Below are positions 26,265 through 36,250 of a stretch of DNA of 64,000 nt, one piece after another. The stretch covers positions 7,626,001-7,690,000 of the forward strand of contig NC_135056.1 of NCBI RefSeq assembly GCF_051014685.1, written 5' to 3'. The first letter of the stretch is position 1. Every line of letters begins with the position of its first letter. The translations under genes were made by a program, and so were the position numbers. This stretch comes from Ptiloglossa arizonensis (lineage: Eukaryota > Arthropoda > Insecta > Hymenoptera > Colletidae). The notes under the pieces were generated by a model that saw only the letters and a list, made by a program, of their open reading frames with translations, was not told where the DNA came from and ran no database searches.

Positions 26265-26905
26265 ATGAGTTTTATGGAAGAGCAAAGGTCGCAAGGTGCG
26301 GTCGATGAGCGATTTCAAGCCTTCATAGAGACTGAGGCTAACAAGCAGCAGCTTCAGGTTAGCTTGCAAGTTGCTATCGGTATCTACGTTGTTTTCGATT
26401 GTGTGAAAATATTTTCTAATCAATTCATTCGTTAAACCATCAGTATCAATTCAAATCTCCATTGCTAATATGATATAGTACTATAAGTGTGAGAAATATA
26501 AACAATATTTATTGGTTTAACTTTCTATATAACAATAATTATAATAATTATTCAGGTATAAAACGTGAGATTGTATTCGAAACCGTACCTTTTAACAGTG
26601 TCTTATGTGACCATTTTGAATTAAATTATTTATAAATAAGAAATGTATTTTTTAAGATAAACTATTCAATATATCGACTAATATGTGTGTAATTTTCATA
26701 GATTTTTAAATGTAATTTTTGCTTTCAGAAATTGATGCTTAATATAACTGACATTTGTTGGGAAGTCTGTGTTGACATACCTTCTTCACGCTTGAGTCCA
26801 AAGATTGAACAGTGTTTCATAAATTGCGTAGATAGATTTTTTGACGTAGCAAATTTTATGACAAACAGAGTGAAACGTTTAATTTTAAACCACTATCAGA
26901 AGTAA
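26265..26905 (+). CDS. Tim8: Tim8, small Tim chaperone of the mitochondrial intermembrane space
   Basis: Two coding exons, 26265-26357 and 26729-26905, joined over a 371-bp GT..AG intron in phase 0, encode 89 residues. The first exon gives residues 1-31, including a DERFQAFIETEANKQQLQ segment typical of Tim8. The second carries the twin CX3C motif: Cys41/Cys45 and Cys60/Cys64, 14 residues apart, in CWEVC and CFINC. In the family these cysteines form two disulfides, and Tim8 with Tim13 escorts hydrophobic precursors from the outer-membrane TOM complex to the TIM22 inner-membrane translocase. Length matches the usual 83-97 residues. Met4 is an alternative start. No AATAAA lies between its stop and the PEX3 start 130 bp downstream. 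Family assignment is firm; Tim8 rather than another small Tim rests on the N-terminal segment. Confidence 0.92.
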
Positions 26906-27035
26906 ATATGCAATAATTTACTTTATGATCGAAAAAACTACATAATTAAATTTCAGAAAATACATTATTACTATTTATGATAAAGTATGTAGCATTTTAC
27001 ACCTAACCTCTATTTCATATAACTTATTTTAAAAG
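26906..27035 (+). other. short Tim8-PEX3 spacer
   Basis: Only 130 bp separate the Tim8 stop and the PEX3 start. There is no canonical AATAAA. A TTTCAG that could act as a splice acceptor lies near 26953-26958, so PEX3 may receive an upstream non-coding exon, or the two genes may share a transcript. Both readings are inference. Confidence 0.45.
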
Positions 27036-28175
27036 ATGTTATCAAGAATTCGTGGTTTTGTAAGCCGTCATAGGCGAAAGTTTATAGTGGGAAGCATTGT
27101 TATTAGCGGTGTTATTTTCTTAAGATATACACAACGTAAGCTCCGAGAATGGCAAGAAAAAGAAATAAAAGCAATGCTCGAAAAGACAAAAAGGCGACAG
27201 TACTTTGAGTGCACAGAGCGAACATGCAGTCAGATGATAATATCCCTTGCATCGACTCTCAGAAACTCTGTAATAAAGGTTTTAGATACTGAAGCTATTG
27301 TAAATAAACTCAGAAATGGCTGTACTGATAAAATAGCATGTTGGGATGAATTGAAAATTGTAGCAATTACCAGATCGGCTGTAATAATATATTCATATGC
27401 CATGTTAGCTACTTTAATAAGAATTCAATTTAATGTAATGGGTGGTCATGTTTACAAGGATATCCAGAATTCCAATGGAACAACTACAGAAAATATTGTG
27501 CAGTCAAAATATATGTCACTTTCAAGTCGTTTTATGTATGATGGAATAAAAAAATTAAGTTCACTTATAAAAGATAAAGTTGCAGAAATAACAACTTCAA
27601 TATCTTTGAAAGATGAATTAACCTTAAGAGACATAGAAGAAATATATTGGGCTCTAACATCATCTATATCTATAGATAATTTAAGGGATCCTGTCAAAAA
27701 TCTTGCTGAATACATGTTACAAACAAATGGCAAAGACGAACAAGAGACTGTGTTATCGAAATTAATTAATGAAACCCTAGATCTTCTGGAGAGTGAAGAA
27801 GTACAAAACTTAACACAAAGTAACATTAGAAGTGGATTTAGTTTATTAGTAGATCACATTTCTGCATTTTTTACTGGTCCTCCTACAATAGAAAATGGAA
27901 AAACCCCAAATGATATTTCAGTACCAGGAACATCAAGTCAAAATCATATGAGTTGGAAAGAAAAAAATAGCACAGAAGTCAGCTACCATGCAAGTTCATT
28001 CATTAATATTAATAAAGTGTCAATACCTATGGCTAAAATAATACCAATCATAAATGGACAAGTACCGGATAAACCAATGCCGAAAGATTTTCAATCAGAT
28101 TTATTACAACGTTTTGTAACAAATAATGAACTTAAAATACTTGGGGCAAATATTTATGAAGCATTTAGTTTTTAA
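27036..28175 (+). CDS. PEX3: PEX3, peroxisomal biogenesis factor 3
   Basis: A single uninterrupted coding exon of 379 residues, close to the 373 of human PEX3. PEX3 is an integral peroxisomal membrane protein that docks PEX19 carrying newly made membrane proteins and is needed to form the peroxisome membrane. Visible features are a basic N-terminus (RHRRKF, 11-16), one hydrophobic segment at about 15-31 that would anchor it in the membrane, and the conserved CWDELKI..TRSAVIIYS block. Trp103 of that block corresponds to the PEX19-contacting Trp104 of human PEX3. Further family blocks are INETLDLLES, GFSLLVDHISAFF, the LAKIIPIxNGQ-type motif near 330-345, and a C-terminal NIYEAFSF. Met1 has an A at -3 and aligns with the family start. 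The gene is CpG-poor, as expected for a germline-methylated housekeeping gene in Hymenoptera. Confidence 0.96.
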   Translation: MLSRIRGFVSRHRRKFIVGSIVISGVIFLRYTQRKLREWQEKEIKAMLEKTKRRQYFECTERTCSQMIISLASTLRNSVIKVLDTEAIVNKLRNGCTDKIACWDELKIVAITRSAVIIYSYAMLATLIRIQFNVMGGHVYKDIQNSNGTTTENIVQSKYMSLSSRFMYDGIKKLSSLIKDKVAEITTSISLKDELTLRDIEEIYWALTSSISIDNLRDPVKNLAEYMLQTNGKDEQETVLSKLINETLDLLESEEVQNLTQSNIRSGFSLLVDHISAFFTGPPTIENGKTPNDISVPGTSSQNHMSWKEKNSTEVSYHASSFININKVSIPMAKIIPIINGQVPDKPMPKDFQSDLLQRFVTNNELKILGANIYEAFSF

Positions 28176-28871
28176 GTTTAAAAATGAAAACATTCAAACT
28201 GTACACAAACCAACATGGCATTACACAAAATGATTGCATATAAACTTTAAATAGTTAATTATTTCAAGTATAAACACATTGTTTTACATTTTAAAAAAAA
28301 TACAAATGTATCTTTTGCAGTAGTACATTATAGCAAACATTACGTTATATGTACTTACAATGTGTTTAAGTTCTGAAAAGATAAGTCTATCACTTTTGAA
28401 TCCAATTGTGTATTCATAATGTGTTAGTAATGGGACTACTACAGTTATATATAATGCAAAAATTGAATTGTAAAAATATGTTTCAATCCTCTTGTTATCG
28501 TATGTAATTTCCTCAAGGAATTATAATATATTTTTACTTTTCGAAAATGCTTTTTTTTTATTTCGCTTTCTTCTTTTCCAGTGATTATTTTAGAAATGTA
28601 AACAACGAATATTTATAATTAACTTAATCTTTGAGTAATAAAGATAATATGACTCAACATTTCTTCTGCACTATTTTATTAATATATAATTTTAATGAAA
28701 AAAATAATTATTCGCCTTAAAGTGAATATCATTGAATGTATAATAAATTATATAACAAAATTTAGGAACTGTTTTTAGAGCGACTGCGCGTGGCTTGCAA
28801 AAAAAAACTTCAGATTTCGGGAGTACGATAATATTCAGTGGTATCAGTGATACACTGTTTTGTCTTCTTCA
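28176..28871. other. PEX3 3' region and DELE1 upstream region
   Basis: AT-rich sequence with no exon. A canonical AATAAA at 28637-28642 (and another at 28742) could end the PEX3 transcript. The DELE1 promoter should lie near 28.7-28.85 kb, where a small GC-richer patch (GCGACTGCGCGTGGC, about 28780) stands out. Confidence 0.45.
28637..28642 (+). terminator. candidate PEX3 polyadenylation signal
   Basis: First AATAAA on the plus strand after the PEX3 stop, giving a 3' UTR of about 0.46 kb. Use is inferred. Confidence 0.4.
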
Positions 28872-28998
28872 ATGTGAGTGTATGCTAGATGGTAGTAAGG
28901 TAGCGGTCGCGGTGAAATTAGAAAACAATATTAATTTTTTCAACGTCGTAATAAGTAACTATAAAAATGTGGAAATTTGTTACTCGTGGTATTCGTGA
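28872..28998 (+). promoter_or_regulatory. upstream ORFs in the DELE1 leader
   Basis: Immediately before the DELE1 start lie a minimal start-stop element ATGTGA (28872-28877), a 39-codon upstream ORF starting at 28882 that overlaps the DELE1 start out of frame and ends at 28998, and a four-codon ORF from 28889. A start-stop element followed by an overlapping ORF would be expected to restrict DELE1 translation, in the manner of stress-regulated mRNAs. It matters only if transcription starts upstream of 28872, which the sequence cannot show. Confidence 0.35.
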
Positions 28999-31900
28999 AA
29001 CTCTAGAACGTCGTGTGTGTCGTACAAATGTTTATTCACAAACATCTCAAGATAGCAATGCAAAAACTGAGGTTAACACTAATTTGACGTGCAATCATAA
29101 GTTTCTGGCACCAAACTTTTCGATTTTTAATAAAGAATCTTGTGGTTCAGCAAAAGCCAATGGTGCTAAAGACAAGGATCATGAGTCCAAATGGAATACA
29201 AATTACACTTGGTCGGACGCCGTAGGATGGGTAAATTGCGTCGTTTATATTTACCTTCCATATTTATGATTGTTTACCAGACATTTTTATTTGGAATATG
29301 AAATTTAAATTGTAGATTAAAAATCCATTAAGTTTGTATAATTGAAAATATAAAACATCATCCAAAATTTTGCTTAGTATTTCTTTTTTATACATTTTAC
29401 TTTTCAATAAATTTATATCAATACAAACTACTTATGTTTGTTTTTTTGCGTAAATATGTAGTGTTTACGTTATTAGAAAACCGAATTTGTCTTTTAAAAA
29501 AATTAGTGAAAGATGAAGAACTGTAATTATTATTTATAAAGAATACAATTACAAATCAATTTTCAAAATTTGATACAATAACACATGTTACGATAATATC
29601 CAAAATCACTGGAGATCAGAAATGAACAACAGAAGTTTTAGAGTATGTGTATGCGCGCGCGCGCGCGCGTGCGTGTGTATATATTTATTTATATTTAGTA
29701 ATAAGGTTCCAATGGAGCTCCAGTACATTAATTTAGTTGTTTAAATTTGTTTTGACAAATAGTGTTATATACCAATAAATATGTGAAGAAGAAATAAATA
29801 GTGCTTTTCAACAGATAATTTTATTATACCAATAAAAAAGTCTACTGTTCATCGTTTAAAAATATTAGTTTTCTTAACAATTTAAAATTGGTTAAAAGTT
29901 CATTAAATTAATATAAGTAATTGTATTGCTTATAAAAATTAATGGAAAAGTGTTTTCAATAGTATGATCAAACATTTAGGTTTCCAATAAATGTAAGACT
30001 ACATTTCAAATTTACATTTCAAATTGAATGAATGCTTCTATTTATATATATATTTAATTTTAATGGCATTGCTCATAATAAATTTAATTTGATTTTTTAA
30101 ATAAATAATAGTGTAATTAATACAATTTTGTAACAGACTAGTGTATTGACTATTGGATGGGTGGTATGTCAAACGTTGTGTCTTCGCAAAAGGATTTTTG
30201 AGAAGGAAAAGAATGATTCTTTGAAAAGCAATCTATCTCAATTTCCAGAAACACGTATTATCAATTTATTCAATCAAGTATTAAATTTACGACCAAAACA
30301 TATTCTACCCATTACTAACTGTGTTGGAAATAGCAATCAAAAATATAAACAAGAAGATGCAGAAGCTGAGTGGAAAACAGACAAGCCATTTGGGCCAATC
30401 ACCGTTGAAGAGGTGAGAATTAAAAAAAATAAATAATAAAAAGTATGTCTTGTACTTAAAAGAAATATGTGTACCTGATATCATACTTTATCATTTTTGT
30501 TAAATTTTCATTATACTTGTAAATAATAGTTTCAATTTTCATTTTATATATTTTCAGTTTATAACATTTAATTTAACCTCATCTCTAAGTTTTCCGTTTG
30601 AGTAGATATAACTATTGTATTGATCAATAATTTGATGCAATCTAAGTATTTTATTACAAGAGTATAATATATTGGGTGAAAATGGAACATGATTTTTTTA
30701 CAGTGTATAAACAACCCAATATTTTTGTAGAATTGTAAAACAGGAATATAAGTTTAACACATTAAGTGTCATGTCACCAGTGACTGACACTACACTTTTC
30801 GCTTGGGCCGCATCAGTCATTGGTGACCGACAGTTTACTTTTAGTTTAAGCCGCGTTATTTTATACGATTTTATGGATTTTCGAAACGGATTATTATAGA
30901 CATTCATTTAATCAGATATATCAACTGCTGCTTTTCTTGTATTGTAATTTATTACAATTTTTTATTTCAAGTAGAAATCGGATATCGCGAACTAAACGGA
31001 AAGAAAGACAAAACAGACATGGCGCTTAATGTGTTAAAAATTTTTATTTATTCAATCTAAATGTAGAATTATTTAGTGAAGAAATTCTTGAGGTTATTGT
31101 TATACAATAAAAGTGTTAGTTTCAATTAATCTTACTATAACATTTGTTTTATTGTAGGATGGTAAGTTAAATAGGAAGAATATTATTTTAATTAAATAAA
31201 ATTTATCAGTTTATAGTTTATAAATTCTTTTACGTTTCTTAACATAATTACAAAACTGTGCACATGGTTCTTTTTATAGCACTCTATAATAAAAATATAT
31301 ATGTTATGTAACAACTCAATGTTGCTTTATTTTTGTTTATTAATGTTTATATTTCCTATGCATTTTTAGGCTCTCAAAGAAGCTACAGAAGAATTTGCAA
31401 ATGCTCATAAATTAGCTATGGGTGAATTTGAACTTCATCGTGGCCTGAAAGCTTTAGAAGATAAACGTTATGAGGATGCATTAAAACATTTTGCTACTGG
31501 TGCCAAACTATCATCTACTGCTAGTATGTTTAATTTGGGTTTGTGTTACGAATTAGGGCTTGGAACATTAGCTGATCAATCAAAGGTACAATATTGTTTT
31601 TATATTGTATATTAATTTGGTATAATCATTCGATTATCATATTTCAGAAGATATAAAAAAAATTCTCTTTTATATGTGTATAAATTATTAAAAAATATTA
31701 TCTTTGTTTTTTTAGGCTGCAGAATACTACAATAATGCAGCTGAACGAGATCATCCAGATGCTGCATATAATTTAGGAGTTTTTCATGCTCAAGGTAGAG
31801 GTGGTTTTTCAATAGATGTTGATAGAGCTCGTAGCTACTTTACTAAAGCAGCCAAATTAGGACAAAGCCAGGCTCAATATGCGTTAGATTTAGAGAAAGA

Positions 31901-32228
31901 ATTTTATATAGCCCACCTAAATGAACATGAAAGTACTGCCAAGTATGTACAAAATAGAATGAAATCTGAAAGTACTACGAAGTGTGTACAGAGTAAGAAT
32001 GTAAATCATATTTTTAAGAAATTAATTAATTATAATTTTGCGTTAAATACACATTTGCATGAACAATCTTTAGAAGATTCTGATTATAATCAAATTGGAA
32101 TCGAAACAAAGAATCCAATAGAAACATTTTTAAAATTACTTGGTTTAAATGACACCAATATATTGTTAATACCAGCAGGGTCAAATTGTAAATGTGTTGT
32201 GTCAGTTTACAATGTAGGGAATAATTGA
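28967..32228 (+). CDS. DELE1: DELE1-like mitochondrial stress relay protein with Sel1 repeats
   Basis: Four exons, 28967-29230, 30137-30412, 31370-31585 and 31716-32228, all joined in phase 0 by GT..AG introns, give 422 residues. The N-terminus is rich in Arg and Thr with few acidic residues (MWKFVTRGIRETLERR), like a mitochondrial targeting peptide. Residues about 82-105 (WSDAVGW then TSVLTIGWVVCQTL) match the conserved WDAISWGTLAVLALQ-type segment of human DELE1 and look membrane-associated. Exons 3-4 carry about two and a half Sel1-like repeats: YEDALKHFATGAK..FNLGLCYELGLGT, YYNNAAERDHPDAAYNLGVFHAQGRGG, YFTKAAKLGQSQAQYALDL. In mammals DELE1 is cleaved on mitochondrial stress and its repeat domain activates the kinase HRI. 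Human DELE1 has 515 residues and seven repeats, so this copy is reduced. Another Sel1/TPR mitochondrial protein is the alternative. Confidence 0.78.
29231..30136. other. DELE1 intron 1
   Basis: 906-bp AT-rich intron with GT and AG ends. Its only notable content is the alternating CG/TG tract described separately at 29645-29678. Confidence 0.75.
29645..29678. repeat. alternating (GC)n(GT)n tract, Z-DNA-prone
   Basis: An alternating purine-pyrimidine run of ATGCGCGC.. followed by GCGTGTGTAT in DELE1 intron 1. Such tracts can adopt left-handed DNA. It is a striking CpG run inside an otherwise CpG-poor gene. Confidence 0.85.
30670..30721. mobile_element. 52-bp internally deleted mariner-like miniature element
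   Basis: Ends are TATTGGGT and ACCCAATA, and the interior GTGAAAATGGAACATGATTT matches the interior of the longer elements at 40301 and 51781. Most of both terminal repeats has been lost, leaving an extremely short derivative. Its kinship with the larger copies is visible by direct comparison. Confidence 0.7.
30754..31037. mobile_element. piggyBac-like miniature element (TTAA-flanked MITE)
   Basis: The left end TTAACACATTAAGTGTCATG and the right end CATGGCGCTTAATGTGTTAA are inverted repeats with two mismatches. Both outer ends carry TTAA, the target of piggyBac transposases. Just inside the left end is a subterminal hairpin (GTCACCAGTGACTGAC with GTCATTGGTGACCGAC at about 30773-30828). There is no coding capacity. 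It sits in DELE1 intron 2 next to the 52-bp mariner remnant and is markedly GC-richer than the intron. Confidence 0.82.
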
Positions 32229-33015
32229 AAGTGAAAATATGATATCCATTACACGTGTAAAAATCTCTGTAGAATGGAATTTTTTTATAACATTGTGTAA
32301 ATTATATAATTATGAATAAAGTAACGAATTATCAAGGTTTATAATTAAGAATAAAAACTACATTTCGTATTCTCACTTTCATAATTATTAATCGTATGAT
32401 AAGATTTATCTAACACACACAGTATTTTTACAAAAATATTTATTGTTTGTTATAGTATACTTGTAAATAATTGCTTTTAGAAACATTCAAGATACAAGAT
32501 TGTGATGTAAGGTAACGTACATATAAAAGTATTTCATTTTTACATTTGATAAAAGTAGGTCTTACTTTCATTCTTTTTACAAGTGAATATATTATGCCTT
32601 TGAGGTATTACTACCTTTGGTAAGATATGTAATTGGTGCAAAGGTACCAAGTTTTTAATAGTGATTTAAGTTAATACAATTCCAAAATAAATTGGATTGT
32701 TATCTGTGATGAATAGATATATTTGTCATAGAATAGATCATTTATAACTATTATTTGATGTATTATATAGACATGACTTGTGTAACGTATTAAATGTGTC
32801 ACATTATTTTAGAAGTTACATTATTCATTCATTTTTATAATACATAATTTCATTATTTTTTATGAAGCATAATAGTTCTCATATTAATAAAACATTTTTT
32901 TGTGTGCGTGTAGATGTTTTGATTAATCTTTTGTAAATACTAGTATAAAAATAAAATATTCTTGGACAAGTAGTAATATTTATATATTCTTTATAAAGAT
33001 TTAACTTCAGAGTTA
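32229..33015. other. convergent 3' regions of DELE1 and NUDT9
   Basis: AT-rich spacer between two tail-to-tail genes. It holds the DELE1 polyadenylation signal (32315-32320) and one isolated CACGTG (32252), the only one between 24 and 47 kb. TTTATT at 32439-32444 is a possible minus-strand AATAAA for NUDT9. Confidence 0.55.
32315..32320 (+). terminator. candidate DELE1 polyadenylation signal
   Basis: First AATAAA after the DELE1 stop, 87 bp downstream, giving a compact 3' UTR. Confidence 0.6.
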
Positions 33016-34847
33016 TCACCAATGTGCATTACGTTCTTGAACTACTCTCTTGATAAACTCACTATGATTAGCATATAAATTCAGGTTTCTATCAACAGTC
33101 ATCCACTTTACATTACACGCATCATCTCCAGCTATTAATGTTACCTGGCCAATGGTACTACCATGTTCATCGTGAAAATTTGAAGCTATAGTTTCCATCC
33201 AAGCATTGTCTGTATTTCTCGGATCATCTACATATCCTTTATAAATTTCTTCTCCCTTCTCAAAGAATTTGCTGATAGAGTTTTCTAATTCCTCTTTTCC
33301 TGCATCATCTTTTTCCAGAGAATTCATTGCTTCTTCCATGAATTCTCTTTTAAATGTTGTTGAGATGGTTTCACCTGGATCAACCATACCACCGGGTATA
33401 GCCCATTCTCCGCAATCTTGTCTTTGTATCGCAACAAATTGTAGAACTGGTTTATCTGTGGTTTTATCTATTTCCAATGCTCCTGTGGTATTTCGTTTCC
33501 AACGAGTTACAATCGGATCTGCCGCATGATTCGGACCCCATCGTCCCAAAAGTCCACGTCCGATGATACCAGTACGACCGACTGGGTTTAAAGGATAACC
33601 ATCATCGTTTATAATATAATCAGCCGTAAAACTTTTACGATTTACCTTTTCTGTTAGCAAAGAATTTGTATATAAAGTTGTTACTATGTACAATATAAAT
33701 TTGGATAAGAAACATATTTAATCGACATAGTGGTTATGTCCTGAGCTTCTGTGTATGACGCAATATTATGATGGAAAAATACGATTACGTTAATGGTAAT
33801 GATATAACATCCGTATGATGTATACCTGGGAAATGTTTGATTAAAAAATTACGGAAATGTAATTTTGAAAGAAATAGAACAAACAATGTTATGAATCTTT
33901 CGAAATATATGAATCTTTCATGTTAAGCATACATATATATATTATGCTGGAAACATTTAAAAAAAAGAACTGAAATACATGATTTGGTTACATATTATTT
34001 AGAAGATGTTGGTAGTTAATTCTCCACGATTTTATATTGTGCGCGACTGTTTTGATACAAATATTAATAATTATTCGTTAGAGTTGATAATTAAAATGAT
34101 AAAATATTCATATGAAAAGTCATTCGAATTAAAATTGGCTTAAGATATTAAGTTTATCAAGCTTTCAACAGAAATTCTAAATTAATTTTTTTACAATAAT
34201 TCTAATTGGTCAGCGTTTTTGTTATTATATATTTTATAATTATTTCTTACGATATGTGTGCATGTTGCAAAGTATTTTAGTAGAAGAGCCAATATAATAT
34301 TGGGCCCTAATTTGAATTATTTTAAAGTAATGATGTATTTTACACATTTATAATGGATACAATCGGTGTTCGTCGTAAATTTAAATATTACTACTTTACA
34401 CGGGTCTAATAAATTTTAGCATATTTTAATGTAAGATTATATCTGAATGGAATAAAAATTTAAACTTCAAGGACAAATTAATACCATTTTTTCGCAATTT
34501 TTTAAAAAGTTTGATCGAAACTTAAAACCTTACGTTGCATCGAAAAATTCTAAGGTTAGGTATTAATCTATTTGAAAAATATTAAACAAAATGGAAAATT
34601 ATTTTAAATGTAATTTCTCACCATCAAAAGAATTCCAATTTGGTTTAAACGAAGTTTCTTCAATTTCCGGATCCGCCCAGGGTTTACCTTTAAGGATCGA
34701 AGCGGTGTATTTGACTGGTTTGTATTCTGGGTACTCGACGTTCCATGATACTTTGTCTTCGGGCACTTCGAATCTCTGTACGTTGCTAGAAGGATATAAA
34801 CCCTGCCTACATTTATAGTGCATCATTCTGATGAACTTAATACACAT
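33016..34847 (-). CDS. NUDT9: NUDT9-type ADP-ribose pyrophosphatase
   Basis: Two minus-strand exons, 34847-34622 and 33650-33016, are joined over a 971-bp intron (donor GTGAGA, acceptor TAACAG) that splits the codon for Glu76, giving 286 residues. The enzyme hydrolyses ADP-ribose to AMP and ribose 5-phosphate, and human NUDT9 is mitochondrial. The N-terminal part ([19 protein letters not shown], 31-49) and the [22 protein letters not shown] block (101-122) are near-identical to human NUDT9. The Nudix box spans about 162-184 ([17 protein letters not shown]) with the catalytic REFMEE at 177-182, so the metal-binding glutamates are intact. [18 protein letters not shown] is also conserved, and the protein ends at NAHW. 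Met1 is the first in-frame Met of the exon; Met8 and Met9 are alternatives. No clear targeting peptide is visible, so a further 5' exon is possible. Confidence 0.94.
33651..34621. other. NUDT9 intron, containing one copy of a 165-bp duplication
   Basis: 971-bp AT-rich intron. About 34157-34326 is repeated almost exactly at 35577-35747, on the other side of NUDT9 exon 1. No other feature is recognised. Confidence 0.7.
34157..34326 (+). repeat. 165-bp direct duplication, copy 1 (inside NUDT9 intron)
   Basis: From CAACAGAAATTCTAAATTAA to TGGGCCCTAATTTGAATTATTTTAAA this sequence recurs at 35577-35747 with only a handful of substitutions. No terminal inverted repeats are obvious. It may be a transposon fragment or a local duplication. 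Confidence 0.88.
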
Positions 34848-35576
34848 GAAAAGGTATTCAGATTATGATGTGTCAACGATCAAAACTAGATTTGAAGCGG
34901 TTACGACGCAGTCTTCTTTAACTTGTGAAAATTATCTGATACTCGGTCGGTAAGGTAACTGTACTACGCTTCATATATTGGGCACATCGATTCGTCATTA
35001 GTATTAAAATTTATTTATTATATAAAATTGACAGTGGTTTTAGAAATTTCAAAGTCTTTTTGGAAATATTTTTGTACCTGTAACTATAGTTTAAACATTC
35101 GTTTAGGTTTTAATCAATTTATATACACTTTGCATCACAGAGATATAGAACAGGTGTTCCACTTTATGAGTTTTGGTGTCGCAGCACAAGTAGAGTGAAT
35201 AAGCAGCGTTATCAGAGACGAGATATAAAATGGATATTACTTTATCGTATCACATTGATTGGGTTGATATAAAATAGATATTGCATTTTACGAGAATTGG
35301 TGTTAAATAATCTGAAATACCGACCTAGGTATTCGTATTAGCGGTGTTGGAGCGACCTCATCGTTTAAGAACGGTGAGTCTGGGAACAATATTTGATTGA
35401 CTCATCAAAGTTGATAAAAATATTAAACGTAAGAAACTAACAATGTCACATGTTTATACAATAAACAGTCGTGACGTTGTGACTGGCGTGAGGAATGAGT
35501 GAAAGAGAGCAAAAACAAGCTACTTATTCAATAAGTGTTTGGCAAAGTACAGAGATTCGAATTCGATGGCTTTAAA
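34848..35576. other. NUDT9 upstream region
   Basis: Presumed promoter and 5' UTR of NUDT9 on the minus strand. There is a modest CpG rise near 34.9 kb, but no core motif can be named. Confidence 0.4.
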
Positions 35577-35747
35577 TATCAAGCATTCAACAGAAATTCT
35601 AAATTAATTTTTTTACAATAATTCTAATTGGTCAGCGTTTTTGTTATTATATATTTTATAATTGTTTCTTACGATATGTATGCATGTTGCAAAGTATTTT
35701 AGTAGAAGAGCCAATATAATATTGGGCACTAATTTTAATTATTTTAA
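35577..35747 (+). repeat. 165-bp direct duplication, copy 2
   Basis: Second copy of the sequence at 34157-34326 in the same orientation, starting 1420 bp away. Together the two copies bracket NUDT9 exon 1. Confidence 0.88.
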
Positions 35748-36163
35748 ATACATTTTAGTTTAGACTAAAATGAAAATTAGAGGTGTCGGGCGGAAGCGAT
35801 ATTTTTGTTCGATTTCTTTGTAATTATTTGAAACAAAATTTACATCTGAATACTTGAATATATTTAGTTATATATACAAAAGATACGTTTTGTTAAATAG
35901 TTAGATCCACTGTGGATCATTGTTAATCTTCACTATCTTTCTGATCCTCTCACTACCGATGTATCTTTTTAATGTAACACCAAGGGAGTGAACAAATTAT
36001 TCTATTAGATTATGCGAAATGGCAGAAGGTATGATACAAACTTAAATTTACTTAAAAAAAATAACACTTAAAAAAACAAAATTTAAAAAAATAATAAAAT
36101 GGTACAATTCAAATTTGGGGAGGTCTGACTAATGCTAACCAACGGTCATAAGTGATCAGCAGC
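35748..36163. other. intergenic stretch, nothing recognised
   Basis: AT-rich sequence ending in A-rich segments. A small palindrome, GATCCACTGTGGATC, lies at 35906-35920. Confidence 0.4.
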
Positions 36164-36250
36164 GGTCAGTAGGGGTCAGTAGGGGTCAGTAGGGGTCAGT
36201 AGGGGTCAGTAGGGGTCAGTAGGAGTCAGCATGGGGTCACTATGGGGTTA
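36164..36250. repeat. 10-bp minisatellite (GGTCAGTAGG)n
   Basis: About six tandem copies of GGTCAGTAGG followed by degenerating copies (GGAGTCAGCATGGGGTCAC). It stands out as a G-rich island in AT-rich sequence. Confidence 0.93.

Larger units (their letters stand above)
30413..31369. other. DELE1 intron 2, holding two miniature transposons
   Basis: 957-bp intron that contains a 52-bp mariner-like remnant (30670-30721) and a 284-bp TTAA-flanked inverted-repeat element (30754-31037), annotated separately. The rest is AT-rich without features. Confidence 0.75.

Noticed and set aside
27452..27826. 124-codon minus-strand frame
   Set aside because: Antisense shadow of PEX3.
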